Below, piece after piece: positions 15,349 to 24,842 of a stretch of DNA of 64,000 bases. Origin of the DNA: Streptococcus salivarius (GTDB lineage: Bacteria; Bacillota; Bacilli; Lactobacillales; Streptococcaceae). How positions within the stretch are numbered: position 1 is the stretch's first letter; every line of letters starts with the position of its first letter. The stretch covers positions 1 through 64,000 of the forward strand of contig NZ_CP015283.1 in NCBI RefSeq assembly GCF_002094975.1, written 5' to 3'. A model generated the notes under the pieces. That model was not told the origin of the DNA and ran no database searches. It saw only the letters and a list, made by a program, of their open reading frames with translations. Both the position numbers and the translations under genes were made by a program.

Positions 15349-17385
15349 CTATTTTGTGTTCAATTGGTTGAAGGCTGCAACAGCATTAGCTTTAGACACA
15401 AGACCTGCAAGAAGGGCCAAACGGTTGTTTTTAACAGCCTCATCTTCTGCCATAACCATAGTATTGTCAAAGAAGGCATCGATGACTGGGCTAAGAGCGA
15501 AGAGCTGTGCCAATTTGTCACTTGCTGAACCTGTCAATTCAAGCTCTTCAATCGCTTTAGCAAGGGCTTTTTCTTGGTCGTTTTCAAAGAGACTAGCATC
15601 GACTGTCACTGAAGCATCCGCTTTTTCTGCCAAGTTGAAGGCACGAGAAAGTGACTCAACAGCTGACTTATAGCCATCAGCCTTAGCAGCTTCTGAGAGG
15701 GCGTCAGCTGCTTCAAGCATATCAGCCACGACAAAGTTTGAACCAGCAAGAACGGCTTCTTTGATATCTTTTGAAGTGCGTCCCATCATCTTGTCCACAC
15801 GCGCTTTGATGAAGTTGATGACTTCTGCTTGATTGTCATATGAAAGACTATCAAATGAAAGTCCGTAAAGGCTGTCAATCAACTCATCCATAGGGATATG
15901 CCAACCAAAAGCATCCAAGATACGAACAATCCCTTGTGTTGCACGACGAAGCGCATAAGGGTCATTTGAACCTGATGGAATCAAGCCAACTGAGAAGAAT
16001 GAAAGTAGGGTATCCAATTTATCTGCAAGCGCAAGGATAGCACCAACCTTAGTCTCTGGAAGAGCTCCGTCTGCTGAATCAGGAAGGTAGTGCTCACGGA
16101 TAGCTGTCGCTACCGCAGCATCTTCACCAGCGAGAAGGGCGTATTTTTCACCCATGATTCCTTGCAATTCATCGAACTCTCCGACCATACCAGTCAAGAG
16201 GTCAAATTTGTAGATTTCAGCTGCACGAGCTACGGCTGCCGTTTCTTCTGCAGTCAAACCAGCTTGCTCAGCTAGTGACGCTGCAATAACACCCGCACGT
16301 GCCATGTGTTCTGAAAGAGAACCAATTTTTTCATGGAAGGTCACGTTAGCCAATTTAGCAACGAGGTCTTCAATCTTAAGTTTTTGGTCTTCACGCCAGA
16401 AGAATTCACCGTCTTCAAGACGTGCCACCAATACTTTTTCATTTCCTCGGATAACATTTTCCAAGTGCTCAGCGTTACCATTACGGACTGAGATGAAGTT
16501 TGGTTTAAGTTTACCATCAAGGTCACGTACAACAAAGTAACGTTGGTGCGTTTCCATTGAGGTCACCAAAACTTCTTCTGGAACATCCAAATACTTAGTA
16601 TCAAAACTTCCCATGAAGGCAGTTGGGTATTCGACCAAGTTCAAGACTTCATTCAAAAGGCCTTCTTCGATTTGAACTTGAACACCTTGTTCTGCTTCGA
16701 TAGCCTTGATTTGCTCACGAATCATATTTTCACGTTCTTTGCTATCCGCAATCACGTAAACGGTACGAAGGTCTTCTTCATAAGAATCCGCATTAGTAAT
16801 TTCCACTTCATGTCCAAGGAAACGGTGTCCACGGCTCACACGACCTGACTTGATATCCAAGAAATCAAGGTCGAGCGCTTCGTCGCCCAAAAGAACTGTC
16901 AAGGTGTGAACTGGGCGAATGTATTCAAATGTATTGTTAGCCCAGTGCATGCTGACAGGGAAGGTCAATGAAGCAAGCACTTCTGGAACGCCAGCCAAGA
17001 CTTCTTTAGCTGGTTTTCCAGCTTCGTGCTTAGTGACATAAACGTACTCTTCACCTTTGACTTCACGGAATTCAATATCATCAACCGTCAAGCCTTTCCC
17101 ACGGACGAATCCTTGTGCCGCTTTTGAGAAGTTTCCATCTGCATCCAAGGCAATTTTCTTAGAAGGTCCTTTAAAATCTTCGGTCAAATCAGATTGTTGA
17201 TCAGCCAAACTAATCACACGGACTGCCAAACGACGTGGTGTTGAGAAGGTTTGAATGCTTTCGTATGAAAGACGGTTGTCATCCAAGAAGGCTGCCATTT
17301 TCTCACCGAGTTGTTTTTCACTTGGTGTGACAACGTAGGCTGGCAACTCTTCAAGTCCTAGTTCTACTAATAAGTTTTTTGTCAT
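15349..17385 (-). CDS. glyS: Glycine-tRNA ligase beta subunit
   Basis: Beta chain of the alpha2beta2 glycyl-tRNA synthetase, needed for tRNA-Gly recognition. The 678-residue product begins [19 protein letters not shown], matches the family's length and ends in a DALR-like anticodon-binding region. The ATG at 17385 has GGAG upstream; an in-frame start further up is not needed. It lies 208 bases after glyQ, with two strong hairpins in the gap, and shares the T-box-controlled transcript. Confidence 0.95.
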   Translation of the reverse strand: MTKNLLVELGLEELPAYVVTPSEKQLGEKMAAFLDDNRLSYESIQTFSTPRRLAVRVISLADQQSDLTEDFKGPSKKIALDADGNFSKAAQGFVRGKGLTVDDIEFREVKGEEYVYVTKHEAGKPAKEVLAGVPEVLASLTFPVSMHWANNTFEYIRPVHTLTVLLGDEALDLDFLDIKSGRVSRGHRFLGHEVEITNADSYEEDLRTVYVIADSKERENMIREQIKAIEAEQGVQVQIEEGLLNEVLNLVEYPTAFMGSFDTKYLDVPEEVLVTSMETHQRYFVVRDLDGKLKPNFISVRNGNAEHLENVIRGNEKVLVARLEDGEFFWREDQKLKIEDLVAKLANVTFHEKIGSLSEHMARAGVIAASLAEQAGLTAEETAAVARAAEIYKFDLLTGMVGEFDELQGIMGEKYALLAGEDAAVATAIREHYLPDSADGALPETKVGAILALADKLDTLLSFFSVGLIPSGSNDPYALRRATQGIVRILDAFGWHIPMDELIDSLYGLSFDSLSYDNQAEVINFIKARVDKMMGRTSKDIKEAVLAGSNFVVADMLEAADALSEAAKADGYKSAVESLSRAFNLAEKADASVTVDASLFENDQEKALAKAIEELELTGSASDKLAQLFALSPVIDAFFDNTMVMAEDEAVKNNRLALLAGLVSKANAVAAFNQLNTK

Positions 17386-17468
17386 GTTTTTTCTCCGAAA
17401 AATATCTTTTTTTCCAGTTTGCCTTATGTGATTGGCACGCAAGCAACCGACTTCGTCGTTTCATTGCT

Positions 17469-17527
17469 AAAATTGGAGCCTAAGGTCTCCAATTTTGCCT
17501 GGTATCGTTAGTTTCTCTAACGATACC
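17469..17527. repeat. Two adjacent strong hairpins between glyQ and glyS
   Basis: AAAATTGGAG/CTCCAATTTT at 17469-17496 and GGTATCGTTAG/CTAACGATACC at 17501-17527. Neither is followed by a T run on the minus strand, so they look like stabilising, processing or partial-attenuation structures instead of simple terminators. Confidence 0.7.
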
Positions 17528-17593
17528 TTTATCACTGCGGCAACTGGTTCTTTAGGATTGCTCGATCAGCCAATCCCATCTAATACGCTCTCG

Positions 17594-18511
17594 TTATTCT
17601 TCCTCTTCTGCTAGGAGTTTTGCGCGTGTGGCTTCGTCAAGAAGTGGGTAACCGAGTTTCTTGCGTTCTGCGACGAAGGTTTTTGCTACGACACGGGCCA
17701 AGTTACGGATGCGGGCAATGTAACCGGCACGTTCTGTAACGGATACTGCTCCACGAGCATCAAGCAAGTTGAAGGTATGTGAACATTTCAAAACGTAGTC
17801 ATAGGCAGGGTGAACAAGTCCCAATTCCAAAGCACGTCCTGCTTCTTTTTCAAATTTTTCGAAGTTTTCAAGAAGCATATCTTGGTCAGAAACTTCAAAG
17901 CTGTATTTTGAGTGTTCATATTCTGGTTGAAGGAAGATTTCTCCGTATTTAACGCCTGGAGCCCACTCAATATCGTAAACAGAATCTACTTCTTGGATGT
18001 AAGAAGCCAAACGTTCCAATCCGTAAGTGACCTCAGAAGTTACCGGACCAGTTGCCAATCCCCCAACTTGTTGGAAGTAGGTGAACTGAGTGATTTCCAT
18101 ACCATCAAGCCAAACTTCCCAACCAAGACCAGCTGAACCAGTTGATGGGTTTTCCCAGTTATCTTCAACGAAACGGATATCGTGTTCCAAAGGATTGATA
18201 CCCAATTTTTCCAATGACTCAAGGTAGAGTTCTTGGATGTTTGATGGTGATGGTTTCATCACCACTTGGAATTGGTGGTGTTGGTAAAGACGGTTTGGGT
18301 TTTCTCCGTAACGTCCATCAGCTGGACGACGTGATGGCTCTACATAAGCCGCATTCCATGGCTCGGGACCAATAGCACGAAGGAAAGTGTAAGGACTCAT
18401 TGTTCCCGCACCTTTTTCATTATCATAAGCCTGCATGAGCATACAACCCTGGTCATTCCAGTATTGTTGCAAAGTAAGGATGATTTCCTGGAAAGTCAAT
18501 TTTTTAGACAT
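17594..18511 (-). CDS. glyQ: Glycine-tRNA ligase alpha subunit
   Basis: Class II catalytic chain that activates glycine with ATP. The 305-residue product has the family's [17 protein letters not shown] stretch near residue 23 and the usual length. Its ATG at 18511 has AAGGAG. A second copy of this start and ribosome site lies 173 bases upstream, after the T-box (see the upstream ORF). Expression depends on uncharged tRNA-Gly through the T-box leader. Confidence 0.96.
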   Translation of the reverse strand: MSKKLTFQEIILTLQQYWNDQGCMLMQAYDNEKGAGTMSPYTFLRAIGPEPWNAAYVEPSRRPADGRYGENPNRLYQHHQFQVVMKPSPSNIQELYLESLEKLGINPLEHDIRFVEDNWENPSTGSAGLGWEVWLDGMEITQFTYFQQVGGLATGPVTSEVTYGLERLASYIQEVDSVYDIEWAPGVKYGEIFLQPEYEHSKYSFEVSDQDMLLENFEKFEKEAGRALELGLVHPAYDYVLKCSHTFNLLDARGAVSVTERAGYIARIRNLARVVAKTFVAERKKLGYPLLDEATRAKLLAEEEE

Positions 18512-18523
18512 TATTTACTCCTT
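18492..18523. repeat. Direct repeat, glyQ copy
   Basis: 32 bases covering the ribosome site and first seven codons of glyQ, identical to 18665-18696; similarity extends about 22 bases further upstream with a few changes. Confidence 0.9.
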
Positions 18524-18606
18524 TTTCTATAATTTCTTGCGACACGAGTCTACCTCGTCGATTATACGAGGCAAGACGAGTTAGTACTGCGTCTAGCTCA
18601 GGCACC

Positions 18607-18684
18607 CTAGTGCTGAGCGTGGAGCAGTCCGACTATAAGGAAGTATCTGCCACTGACGCAGTGAAAAGTCAATTTTTTAGACAT
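18607..18684 (-). CDS. Upstream ORF of 25 codons created by glyQ start duplication
   Basis: Begins with a duplicate of the glyQ ribosome site (AAGGAG) and the codons for MSKKLTF, then runs into the intervening segment for 18 more codons and stops at TAG (18607-18609). It lies downstream of the T-box terminator, so any transcript read through to glyQ carries it. Translation is likely given the intact ribosome site; the peptide itself has no recognised function. Confidence 0.55.
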   Translation of the reverse strand: MSKKLTFHCVSGRYFLIVGLLHAQH

Positions 18685-18696
18685 TATTTACTCCTT
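18665..18696. repeat. Direct repeat, upstream copy of the glyQ start
   Basis: Identical to 18492-18523 over 32 bases. The pair brackets about 141 bases containing hairpins such as CCTCGT/ACGAGG and CTCAGCAC/GTGCCTGAG. Confidence 0.9.
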
Positions 18697-18715
18697 ATTC
18701 ATAAAGTTTCTTGTG

Positions 18716-18922
18716 ACTCAGGATACAAAAAGAACCGTGTCTCTGCTCCTAAGTCGTTTGACCTAGGGGCGTCAGAAACGCGGTTCCACCCTAATTTATT
18801 ACTTCATTTTATCTGTTTGTACTCAGCTCTTCGCTGAGAGAAAGCGCCACTTGCTTACTTTGCCCTACTTGGCTTTCACTATCCCAAGCTCGCTAGAAAA
18901 ACGCCATAAGCCCTTCTTTCTT
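18716..18922 (-). promoter_or_regulatory. T-box riboswitch (glycine) controlling glyQS
   Basis: Contains the T-box core AGGGTGGAACCGCG (complement of 18779-18792), which pairs with the tRNA acceptor end. The bases GAACCGCGTTTCT also pair with AGAGACACGGTTC to form a terminator with a T run (about 18726-18785). Stem I lies nearer the promoter, with a GGC glycine codon present near GGCTTATGGCG. The genes controlled fix the amino acid as glycine. Confidence 0.95.
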
Positions 18923-18928
18923 GTCAGT

Positions 18929-18957
18929 ATTATAGCAAAAATAGGGAAACTTGTAAA
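18929..18957 (-). promoter_or_regulatory. Promoter of glyQS
   Basis: TTTACA, 17 bases, TATAAT with TGC extension. Confidence 0.85.
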
Positions 18958-18965
18958 ATAAAATT

Positions 18966-20210
18966 CTAATCCTTCTTACTGATTCCCATTTCCTGACGAA
19001 CATGTGCATGGGAATCTTTATGGAGAATGTCATTATCAATAATTGAGGCATCTCGAAGTTCCTCGGCCTTTTTCTTGTCCTGATGAGTTAAGTCTTGATT
19101 GGGATCATAAGCTTTCTCAACGATAGACAAAAGATGATTTCGAATTTCCTTTTCCTTACGAATTTTGGCTTTTTTGCGGTAGCTAGCCACAACCAGCACA
19201 ACCAACATCAGCATTCCCAGATAACCGATAATAGGATACATAACTGCTACCAGTTGACGGAAGCCCATAAAGGAAATAGCAAAGCCAGCAAGGGCAAATG
19301 CAGCCACGAAGAACTTGAAGCGTTTATCACTACCTGCTGAAAAGCGTTTACCAAGGGCATAGTAGAGACTAAAGACGGTATTAAAAATCAAACCAAAAAT
19401 CACTAAAGCGTAGAGCGTCGCAAAGATTGGGTTCACTTCCTTCGCAATAGCCAACATAGGAACATCCGAGCTAGCAATCTTATCACTGTTAGCAAAGAGA
19501 ATCAAGGTCGTGACGAAGAAAATCACACCAACCATGAATCCTCCCCAGGCTCCACTCTTTTCAGCTTCATTGATTTTGAGAATAGACCCACCCATCACAA
19601 AGGCCATGGCTATGGCCGACATGACACAAACGGCAAAATAGTTAACAACAGACAGCCAAATACTCGGAAAAGGAGATTGAATGGTTTGCGACACCTTATC
19701 CATCTCAGCAAAATCCCAGTGACGCCCTAGAACATTGGTCACGAATATCATGGCAATCATAACCAGAATCATAGGGGTAAAAACTCCAATAACACCGATG
19801 ATTTTTTTGAAATCTAGGAAACTCACAAAGATAGTCAGAGCTGTACAAAGGAAAGCACCTACCCAAATCGGAAAGCCGAACTGTTGGTTTAGGTTAGCCC
19901 CTGCACCTGCTGTCATCACAAAACCAAACAGGAAACAAGTGATAATCAAAGCGATATCCAGAATACGGTAAATCACAGGATGACTGATTTCTGCCAGGAC
20001 TCCCGAATGATCATCTGAGCGGTAATAACTTCCCAGAGCAATCATGAGTCGCCCAAAGCCAACATGCAAAATTCCTAGAACTATAACACCTATCAGTCCC
20101 CAGGCTCCAAAACTAACAAAATACTGTAAGAGGTCCTGTCCTGAAGATACTCCTGCACCAATCATTACACCGACATAGGCCAGAGCAATGCTCCAAATAC
20201 GTTTTGACAT
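18966..20210 (-). CDS. YkvI-type membrane transporter
   Basis: A 414-residue polytopic protein with about ten hydrophobic segments, opening SIALAYVGVMIGAGVSSGQ, which is typical of YkvI/COG3949 proteins in the amino acid-polyamine-organocation superfamily. The GAGVSSGQ stretch at residues 18-25 corresponds to the broken first helix of such carriers. The C-terminal 70 residues are charged and cytoplasmic. The substrate is unknown; branched-chain amino acids are sometimes suggested for the wider group. It has its own promoter at 20241-20269. Confidence 0.78.
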   Translation of the reverse strand: MSKRIWSIALAYVGVMIGAGVSSGQDLLQYFVSFGAWGLIGVIVLGILHVGFGRLMIALGSYYRSDDHSGVLAEISHPVIYRILDIALIITCFLFGFVMTAGAGANLNQQFGFPIWVGAFLCTALTIFVSFLDFKKIIGVIGVFTPMILVMIAMIFVTNVLGRHWDFAEMDKVSQTIQSPFPSIWLSVVNYFAVCVMSAIAMAFVMGGSILKINEAEKSGAWGGFMVGVIFFVTTLILFANSDKIASSDVPMLAIAKEVNPIFATLYALVIFGLIFNTVFSLYYALGKRFSAGSDKRFKFFVAAFALAGFAISFMGFRQLVAVMYPIIGYLGMLMLVVLVVASYRKKAKIRKEKEIRNHLLSIVEKAYDPNQDLTHQDKKKAEELRDASIIDNDILHKDSHAHVRQEMGISKKD

Positions 20211-20240
20211 ATTACCTCCTGTAAAATATAAAGTATTTCT

Positions 20241-20269
20241 ATTTTACACTACTCTGACACCTTTGTAAA
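20241..20269 (-). promoter_or_regulatory. Promoter of the YkvI-type gene
   Basis: TTTACA, 17 bases, TAAAAT; AGGAGG precedes the ATG. Confidence 0.75.
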
Positions 20270-20277
20270 AATCAACT

Positions 20278-20307
20278 AAAAATAGCACCTTCCACAGAAA
20301 GTGCTAC
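20278..20307 (-). terminator. Terminator of nagA
   Basis: TAGCACTT...AGGTGCTA followed by five T residues on the minus strand. Confidence 0.85.
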
Positions 20308-20315
20308 TTATTCTC

Positions 20316-21464
20316 TTATTTTTCCCAACCTTTTCGTCCATCAACATAGGTTGCTTGTAAGTCCAAGGAGTCATCTAAGACGATAAAATCAGCTGGTAGA
20401 CCTGCTTTTAGGCTTCCGCAAGTATTCTCAAGTCCAACCGATTTAGCTGGAACACTAGTTGCCATCTGCAGAGCTTGAGCAACCGTCACAAGTCCCCAGT
20501 CAACCACATGTTTAACACCGTCTTTAAGTTGTAGGATAGATCCAGCTAGGTTACCACCTTCTTTGAGGCGGGCAGTACCATTTTCGACGATGACAGGAAG
20601 TTCACCCAGTATATAGTCGCCATCCGGACGTCCTCCCGCTGACATACAGTCCGTAATAAGGGCAACTCCTTGAGGTGTCTTTTGCTTGATAAGAACCTTA
20701 CAAGCTGCAGGGACCGCGTGATGCCCATCTGCGATCAACTCACCAATCGTTTCTGGACTATCGAAGGCTGCTCCAACCATACCAGGCTCACGATGTGTAA
20801 AACCACGCATTCCGTTGTAGACGTGAACCCAAACGGATGCCCCGGCTTCCACTGCTGCCATGGCTTCTTCATATGTGGCATTGGAATGACCTAGAGCAAT
20901 AGTTACGCCTTGCTTGGTTGCTTCCTGGATAAATTCAGATACTCCCTCACGTTCAGGGGCAAGAGCCAATTTAATCAATTTTCCTTGAGCTGCCTCCTGC
21001 CATGCCTTCAATTGTTCCACACTTGGATTGCCCATGTATTTAGGATTTTGAGCCCCCTTATAGGTTTCAGTGAAATAAGGTCCCTCAAAGAAGAGCCCTT
21101 GAATTTTGGCACCATTTTCCTTACCAACCGTACTAGCTGTTGTTTGGCAAATAGCCTTTAACTCTTCAAATGGCGCTGTTAGGGCTGTCGGTAAGAAAGA
21201 GGTCACACCTGCTGAAAGCAAGGCTTGACTCATGCCTAGAAGACTTTCCTCAGAATTATCCATGACATCATAACCCGCAAATCCATGAATATGAGTATCT
21301 ACAAGACCCGGAGCAATCTGATAATCACTGTAATCCAGCACCTCTGCACCTTCTGGTACATTTTCCGACCAATCGCCGAAACGACCATCCACAATCGCTA
21401 GGTAGCCACCTTCCTTGATTTTATTTTCAAAGTAAAAACGTTTGGCTGAAATATAATAGGTCAT
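20316..21464 (-). CDS. nagA: N-acetylglucosamine-6-phosphate deacetylase
   Basis: Removes acetate from GlcNAc-6-phosphate to give glucosamine-6-phosphate, the entry of amino sugars into glycolysis or wall synthesis. The 382-residue product is an amidohydrolase with the metal-site motif DTHIHGFAGYD (about residues 54-64), the ligand-bearing LALGHSNAT and the late Asp in LITDCMSAGG. Start MTYYISAK at 21464 has AGGTGG. A cre-like word overlaps the promoter, so CcpA repression by preferred sugars is likely. It is monocistronic. Confidence 0.95.
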   Translation of the reverse strand: MTYYISAKRFYFENKIKEGGYLAIVDGRFGDWSENVPEGAEVLDYSDYQIAPGLVDTHIHGFAGYDVMDNSEESLLGMSQALLSAGVTSFLPTALTAPFEELKAICQTTASTVGKENGAKIQGLFFEGPYFTETYKGAQNPKYMGNPSVEQLKAWQEAAQGKLIKLALAPEREGVSEFIQEATKQGVTIALGHSNATYEEAMAAVEAGASVWVHVYNGMRGFTHREPGMVGAAFDSPETIGELIADGHHAVPAACKVLIKQKTPQGVALITDCMSAGGRPDGDYILGELPVIVENGTARLKEGGNLAGSILQLKDGVKHVVDWGLVTVAQALQMATSVPAKSVGLENTCGSLKAGLPADFIVLDDSLDLQATYVDGRKGWEK

Positions 21465-21494
21465 AGGACCACCTCTCATCATTTTTCTATATTC

Positions 21495-21513
21495 TTAATA
21501 CGCTTTCATTATA
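21495..21513 (-). promoter_or_regulatory. nagA -10 with overlapping cre-like site
   Basis: TATAAT runs into TGAAAGCGTATTAA, which matches the cre consensus except in its last half. CcpA binding there would cover the start point. Confidence 0.6.
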
Positions 21514-21515
21514 TC

Positions 21516-21545
21516 AAAAAAGCCGAGAAATTTTCTCGACTTTCT
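21516..21545 (-). terminator. Terminator of the Na/Pi cotransporter gene
   Basis: AGTCGAGAAA-ATTTCTCGGCT hairpin followed by six T residues. Confidence 0.9.
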
Positions 21546-21548
21546 CTA

Positions 21549-23180
21549 TTAAATCACACCTTCTGTAACCTTTTCAACAAGATTAATCGCATGGTCTGCG
21601 ATACGTGTGTAATGTGAGAGGTAATCAACATAGTTGATACCTGCTTGTGCAGTACATTCACCATTGTTAAGACGTTTGGTATGTGTTTTACGCAATTGTT
21701 TTTCAAGTTTTTCCAACTCTTCATGACGAAGGATGACTTGACCTGCAAGTACCTTGTCATCATCTACAACCACACGAATACTATCAAGGGCGATGCGGTG
21801 AGTACGGTTGTAAACATCCGCAAGCTCAGCCTTGGCAGTATCAGAAAATTCAATTCCCTTATTATGAATGTGTTGTGAAAGGTTTGCACTTGCAACTGCA
21901 AGGTCACCAATGCGCTCCAAGTCACGAACAGAGTCAAGCACACTTGCCAACACTTCATTTTCAGAAACGCTTAGAGATTCGTTAGAGATGTCAATCAAGT
22001 AAGTTGTCAACTCTTCGTCAATACTATTAACTGCTGTTTCATACTTCTCAACCTTATCGAAGTATTTCTCATCTCCCTTAGCAAAGAAAGCATAGGAAGC
22101 TTCCAAAGACTGGATGGCGTATGACGCCAAGTGTACCAATTCTTTCTTAGCATTACCAAGGGCAATAGCTGGTGCTTGTGTAATAAGCAAACGGTCCAAG
22201 TAGAGTGCTTCGTACTTGTTAATCTCATCTTCACCAGGAATAATCTTAGTTACAAGGTAAGCTAGAACTCCGATGAATGGGAATTGAACGATAGTATTTG
22301 CAATGTTAAAAGTACCGTGAGCAAAGGCGATAGTCATCTCTGGTGTCAAACCAAGCACAGATTTAAACCATTGAATCAAGGCTGTGAATGGTACCAAGAG
22401 AATCAAACACAAGACCGTCCCAATAACATTGAACAGGACGTGAGCCCCTGCCACACGTTTAGCTGCAATGTTTGAACCAAGAGCAGCTAGAACCGCTGTG
22501 ATAGTTGTTCCGATATTATCCCCAAAAAGGATTGGAAGGGCACCTTGCAGGTCAAGCAAACCACCTGAGTAGAGACTCTGAAGAATACCGATAGTTGCTG
22601 CTGATGACTGAATCAACATGGTCAAACCAGCACCAATGATAACCCCCATGATTGGACGATTACCGAGTGTCGCCAAGTAGTCCTTAAAGGCTGTAACTGA
22701 CTTCAAAGGCTCAACCGCATCTCCCATAAGGTTAAGGGCAAAGAAAATTCCCCCAACACCAAACAAGATACGACCTAGGTTATTGAGCTTCTTATTGCTT
22801 GTAAAGAAGAGAAGCGCAGCCCCCAGGAAAATCACTGGAAGGGCATAGTCACCAAGCTTGAAACCAATCATGAAGGAAGTTACGGTTGTACCGATGTTTG
22901 CCCCCATGACAATCCCAATAGCCTGACGAAGACTCAAGAGCCCTGCCGAAACCAGACCGACGACAATAACGGTAACCCCTGAACTCGATTGAATCAAGGC
23001 CGTCATGACAATACCAATCAAAACCCCTAAAAACGGGTTGCTGGTATACTTATCGATGTAAAAGCGCAACTTATCTCCGGCTGCTTGTTGAAGACCATCT
23101 CCCATGTACTTGATACTAAAGAGGAAAAGCCCCAAACCACCGAGGAAAGAAAACGCAATATCTTGCCAATTTACTGACAC
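21549..23180 (-). CDS. Na+/phosphate cotransporter with PhoU-like C-terminal domain
   Basis: The 543 residues split into an NptA/PNaS transporter part (about 1-310) with the two inverted repeat motifs QSSSGVTV (residue 64 region) and QSSAATIG (about 190), and a helical PhoU-like part (about 340-540). Such proteins move phosphate, sometimes with sodium, across the membrane, and the PhoU part may gate it. Direction of transport cannot be read from sequence. The gene is monocistronic with its own promoter. Confidence 0.9.
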   Translation of the reverse strand: MSVNWQDIAFSFLGGLGLFLFSIKYMGDGLQQAAGDKLRFYIDKYTSNPFLGVLIGIVMTALIQSSSGVTVIVVGLVSAGLLSLRQAIGIVMGANIGTTVTSFMIGFKLGDYALPVIFLGAALLFFTSNKKLNNLGRILFGVGGIFFALNLMGDAVEPLKSVTAFKDYLATLGNRPIMGVIIGAGLTMLIQSSAATIGILQSLYSGGLLDLQGALPILFGDNIGTTITAVLAALGSNIAAKRVAGAHVLFNVIGTVLCLILLVPFTALIQWFKSVLGLTPEMTIAFAHGTFNIANTIVQFPFIGVLAYLVTKIIPGEDEINKYEALYLDRLLITQAPAIALGNAKKELVHLASYAIQSLEASYAFFAKGDEKYFDKVEKYETAVNSIDEELTTYLIDISNESLSVSENEVLASVLDSVRDLERIGDLAVASANLSQHIHNKGIEFSDTAKAELADVYNRTHRIALDSIRVVVDDDKVLAGQVILRHEELEKLEKQLRKTHTKRLNNGECTAQAGINYVDYLSHYTRIADHAINLVEKVTEGVI

Positions 23181-23227
23181 ATTTTTGTCCTCATTATTTA
23201 AAAATTTTCGGTAAAACCGACCTTTCT

Positions 23228-23256
23228 ATTGTATCTATTTATCAGGGAATAGACAA
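23228..23256 (-). promoter_or_regulatory. Promoter of the Na/Pi cotransporter gene
   Basis: TTGTCT, 17 bases, TACAAT. Confidence 0.7.
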
Positions 23257-23273
23257 GACTTTTTCCACAAAAT

Positions 23274-23310
23274 AATAGAAAGATCAGAAGAAAATCTGAC
23301 CTTTCTAGAT
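23274..23310 (-). terminator. Terminator of the interrupted lipoprotein gene
   Basis: TAGAAAGGTCAGA and its inverted partner around a short loop, then an AT-rich tail. It remains behind the 3' fragment of the split gene. Confidence 0.8.
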
Positions 23311-23316
23311 GTCTCA

Positions 23317-23680
23317 TTAATCCACTTGAACATAACGGCGAACACCACTATAGCTAATGTAAGAAATCCAACTATGACCGTCTTGCGTAACCTTCAAATC
23401 GAAGTTAATCTTATCGCCTGCTTCTAAGTAAAATTCTACTGGAGCTGTATCACTAGGCGTATTTTTGACAGCCGTACGTTTGGTAAGCGTGTAGCTGCCA
23501 GATTCTGCAATACCACCATCAATTGGAAGTTGATTGTCAGTAACTGTCACGTCTTTAGGTAGCGTCACATTGTCTGATTCTTTAAAGTAGACTTTTGTTC
23601 CACTAGTACTGGTTACTTGAATGGTATCTTGTTCATAGCTAGGACCAGAAATAGCTGCCTTTTTAGAAACAAAACTAATA
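23317..23680 (-). pseudogene. 3' fragment of Ser-rich lipoprotein gene split by IS30-family element
   Basis: Encodes the last 116 residues (from SKKAAISGPS to RRYVQVD) plus the shared ISFV target codons. The end has an SH3-like look, with ISYISYSGVRRYVQVD as the last strands, which would fit cell-wall binding. The first 10 residues of the open frame come from the IS end and are not native. Joining it in frame to the 5' fragment at 24837-25568 through one copy of the 13-base duplication restores a 358-residue protein. Confidence 0.85.
23668..23680. repeat. Target-site duplication, left copy
   Basis: AACAAAACTAATA, identical to 24843-24855 and directly flanking the IS ends. Confidence 0.85.
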
Positions 23681-24842
23681 GCCCTATTGTAAAATGAAGT
23701 GCAACACAAAAGACATGTTCATCTGATATACTAGAGTTGCGAAAAACAGTATAAAGGAAGATGAACATGTCCACTAATTATTCTACCACAAATCAATCAT
23801 ACAAGCACTTATCTGAAGCTGAGCGAGGGGAAATTGAAGCTTATTTAAGCGTAGGACTCAAACCTGCTGAGATTGCTCGTAGACTAGGGAGAAATCGCTC
23901 TACTATTACTCGTGAAATTAATCGTGGTTCCATAACACAAGTGAAAAAAGTAAATGGGCAAAAGGTCTATTACCAACACTATTATGCAGATGCTGCTCAT
24001 AACCGTTATCGTCATGCTAGAGAAGCCAGCTATTATTTGAAACTGGATTCCGTATCGGATGACTTTCTGAGAGCATTTACAGAAGCAATGAGAGAGAAAC
24101 CAAGGGTGCATAGCGTGGATACCTTTGTTCATACCTATAGACTCCAACATGTAGATGCAGTTGTTCCTTCAACCAAGACGCTCTATAACTATATCCATCA
24201 AGGATTGTTAGAGATTAAGGTCATTGATTTGCCAAGAGCAGTGCGGATCCGTAAGAAATTTACCAAGCGCCCCTCTACCAAGAAACATCTAGGAAAGTCA
24301 ATTGAAGAAAGGCCAGAAGAAATCAATAATCGTTCCCGTTTTGGAGATTGGGAAATCGATTCTGTTCTGGGTGGAAAGACAATAGGAGAACCTTCTATTC
24401 TAACCTTGGTAGAACGACAAACACGCTATGCTGTCACAAAGAAACTCGTGGAAAAGAAAGCAGAGTATGTCAATCAAGCAGTCTTAGAGTGTATGAAACT
24501 TTATCCCATTAAGTCCATAACTGCAGATAATGGAAACGAATTTTCATCATTGAGTAAGATAGAGGGATTAGATGTTTATTTTGCACATGCCTATTCATCT
24601 TATGAACGAGGTACAAATGAGAATTTCAATGGACTACTAAGAGAGTTCATTCCGAAGGGGTGTTCGTTAAAAGAACTAAATCAGAATCTTTTAGAGGACT
24701 ATACAAAGGCTATCAATGAAAGACCTAGACGAATTCATGGCTATCAGTCCGCAAAAAAGCTGTTTGAGCTAACTCAAACAGCTTGAAAGATACTCACTTA
24801 ATCAGAGGAACATCTTTGTTGCACTTGACTTGACAATTAGGG
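23681..24842 (+). mobile_element. IS30-family insertion sequence, 1162 bases
   Basis: Ends are imperfect inverted repeats: left GCCCTATTGTAAAATGAAGT, right (complement) CCCTAATTGTCAAGTCAAGT, both continuing GCAACA. It holds one intact transposase gene and is flanked by a 13-base target duplication. The clean duplication and the restorable target gene point to a recent insertion. Confidence 0.88.
23767..24786 (+). CDS. IS30-family transposase
   Basis: Mediates transposition of the surrounding element. The 339-residue product (start ATG 23767, with AAGGA eight bases upstream; ATG 23761 is too close to it) has an N-terminal helix-turn-helix (LSEAERGEIEAYLSVGLKPA, then IARRLGRNRSTITREI) and an rve-type DDE core: Asp in FGDWEIDSVLG, Asp in ITADNGNEF, and Glu in NENFNGLLREF. 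No frameshift is visible, so it may be active. Confidence 0.95.
   Translation: MSTNYSTTNQSYKHLSEAERGEIEAYLSVGLKPAEIARRLGRNRSTITREINRGSITQVKKVNGQKVYYQHYYADAAHNRYRHAREASYYLKLDSVSDDFLRAFTEAMREKPRVHSVDTFVHTYRLQHVDAVVPSTKTLYNYIHQGLLEIKVIDLPRAVRIRKKFTKRPSTKKHLGKSIEERPEEINNRSRFGDWEIDSVLGGKTIGEPSILTLVERQTRYAVTKKLVEKKAEYVNQAVLECMKLYPIKSITADNGNEFSSLSKIEGLDVYFAHAYSSYERGTNENFNGLLREFIPKGCSLKELNQNLLEDYTKAINERPRRIHGYQSAKKLFELTQTA

Noticed and set aside
18540..18566. TATAAT inside the segment upstream of glyQ as an extra promoter
   Set aside because: No -35 at a workable distance; it is part of the CCTCGT/ACGAGG hairpin.
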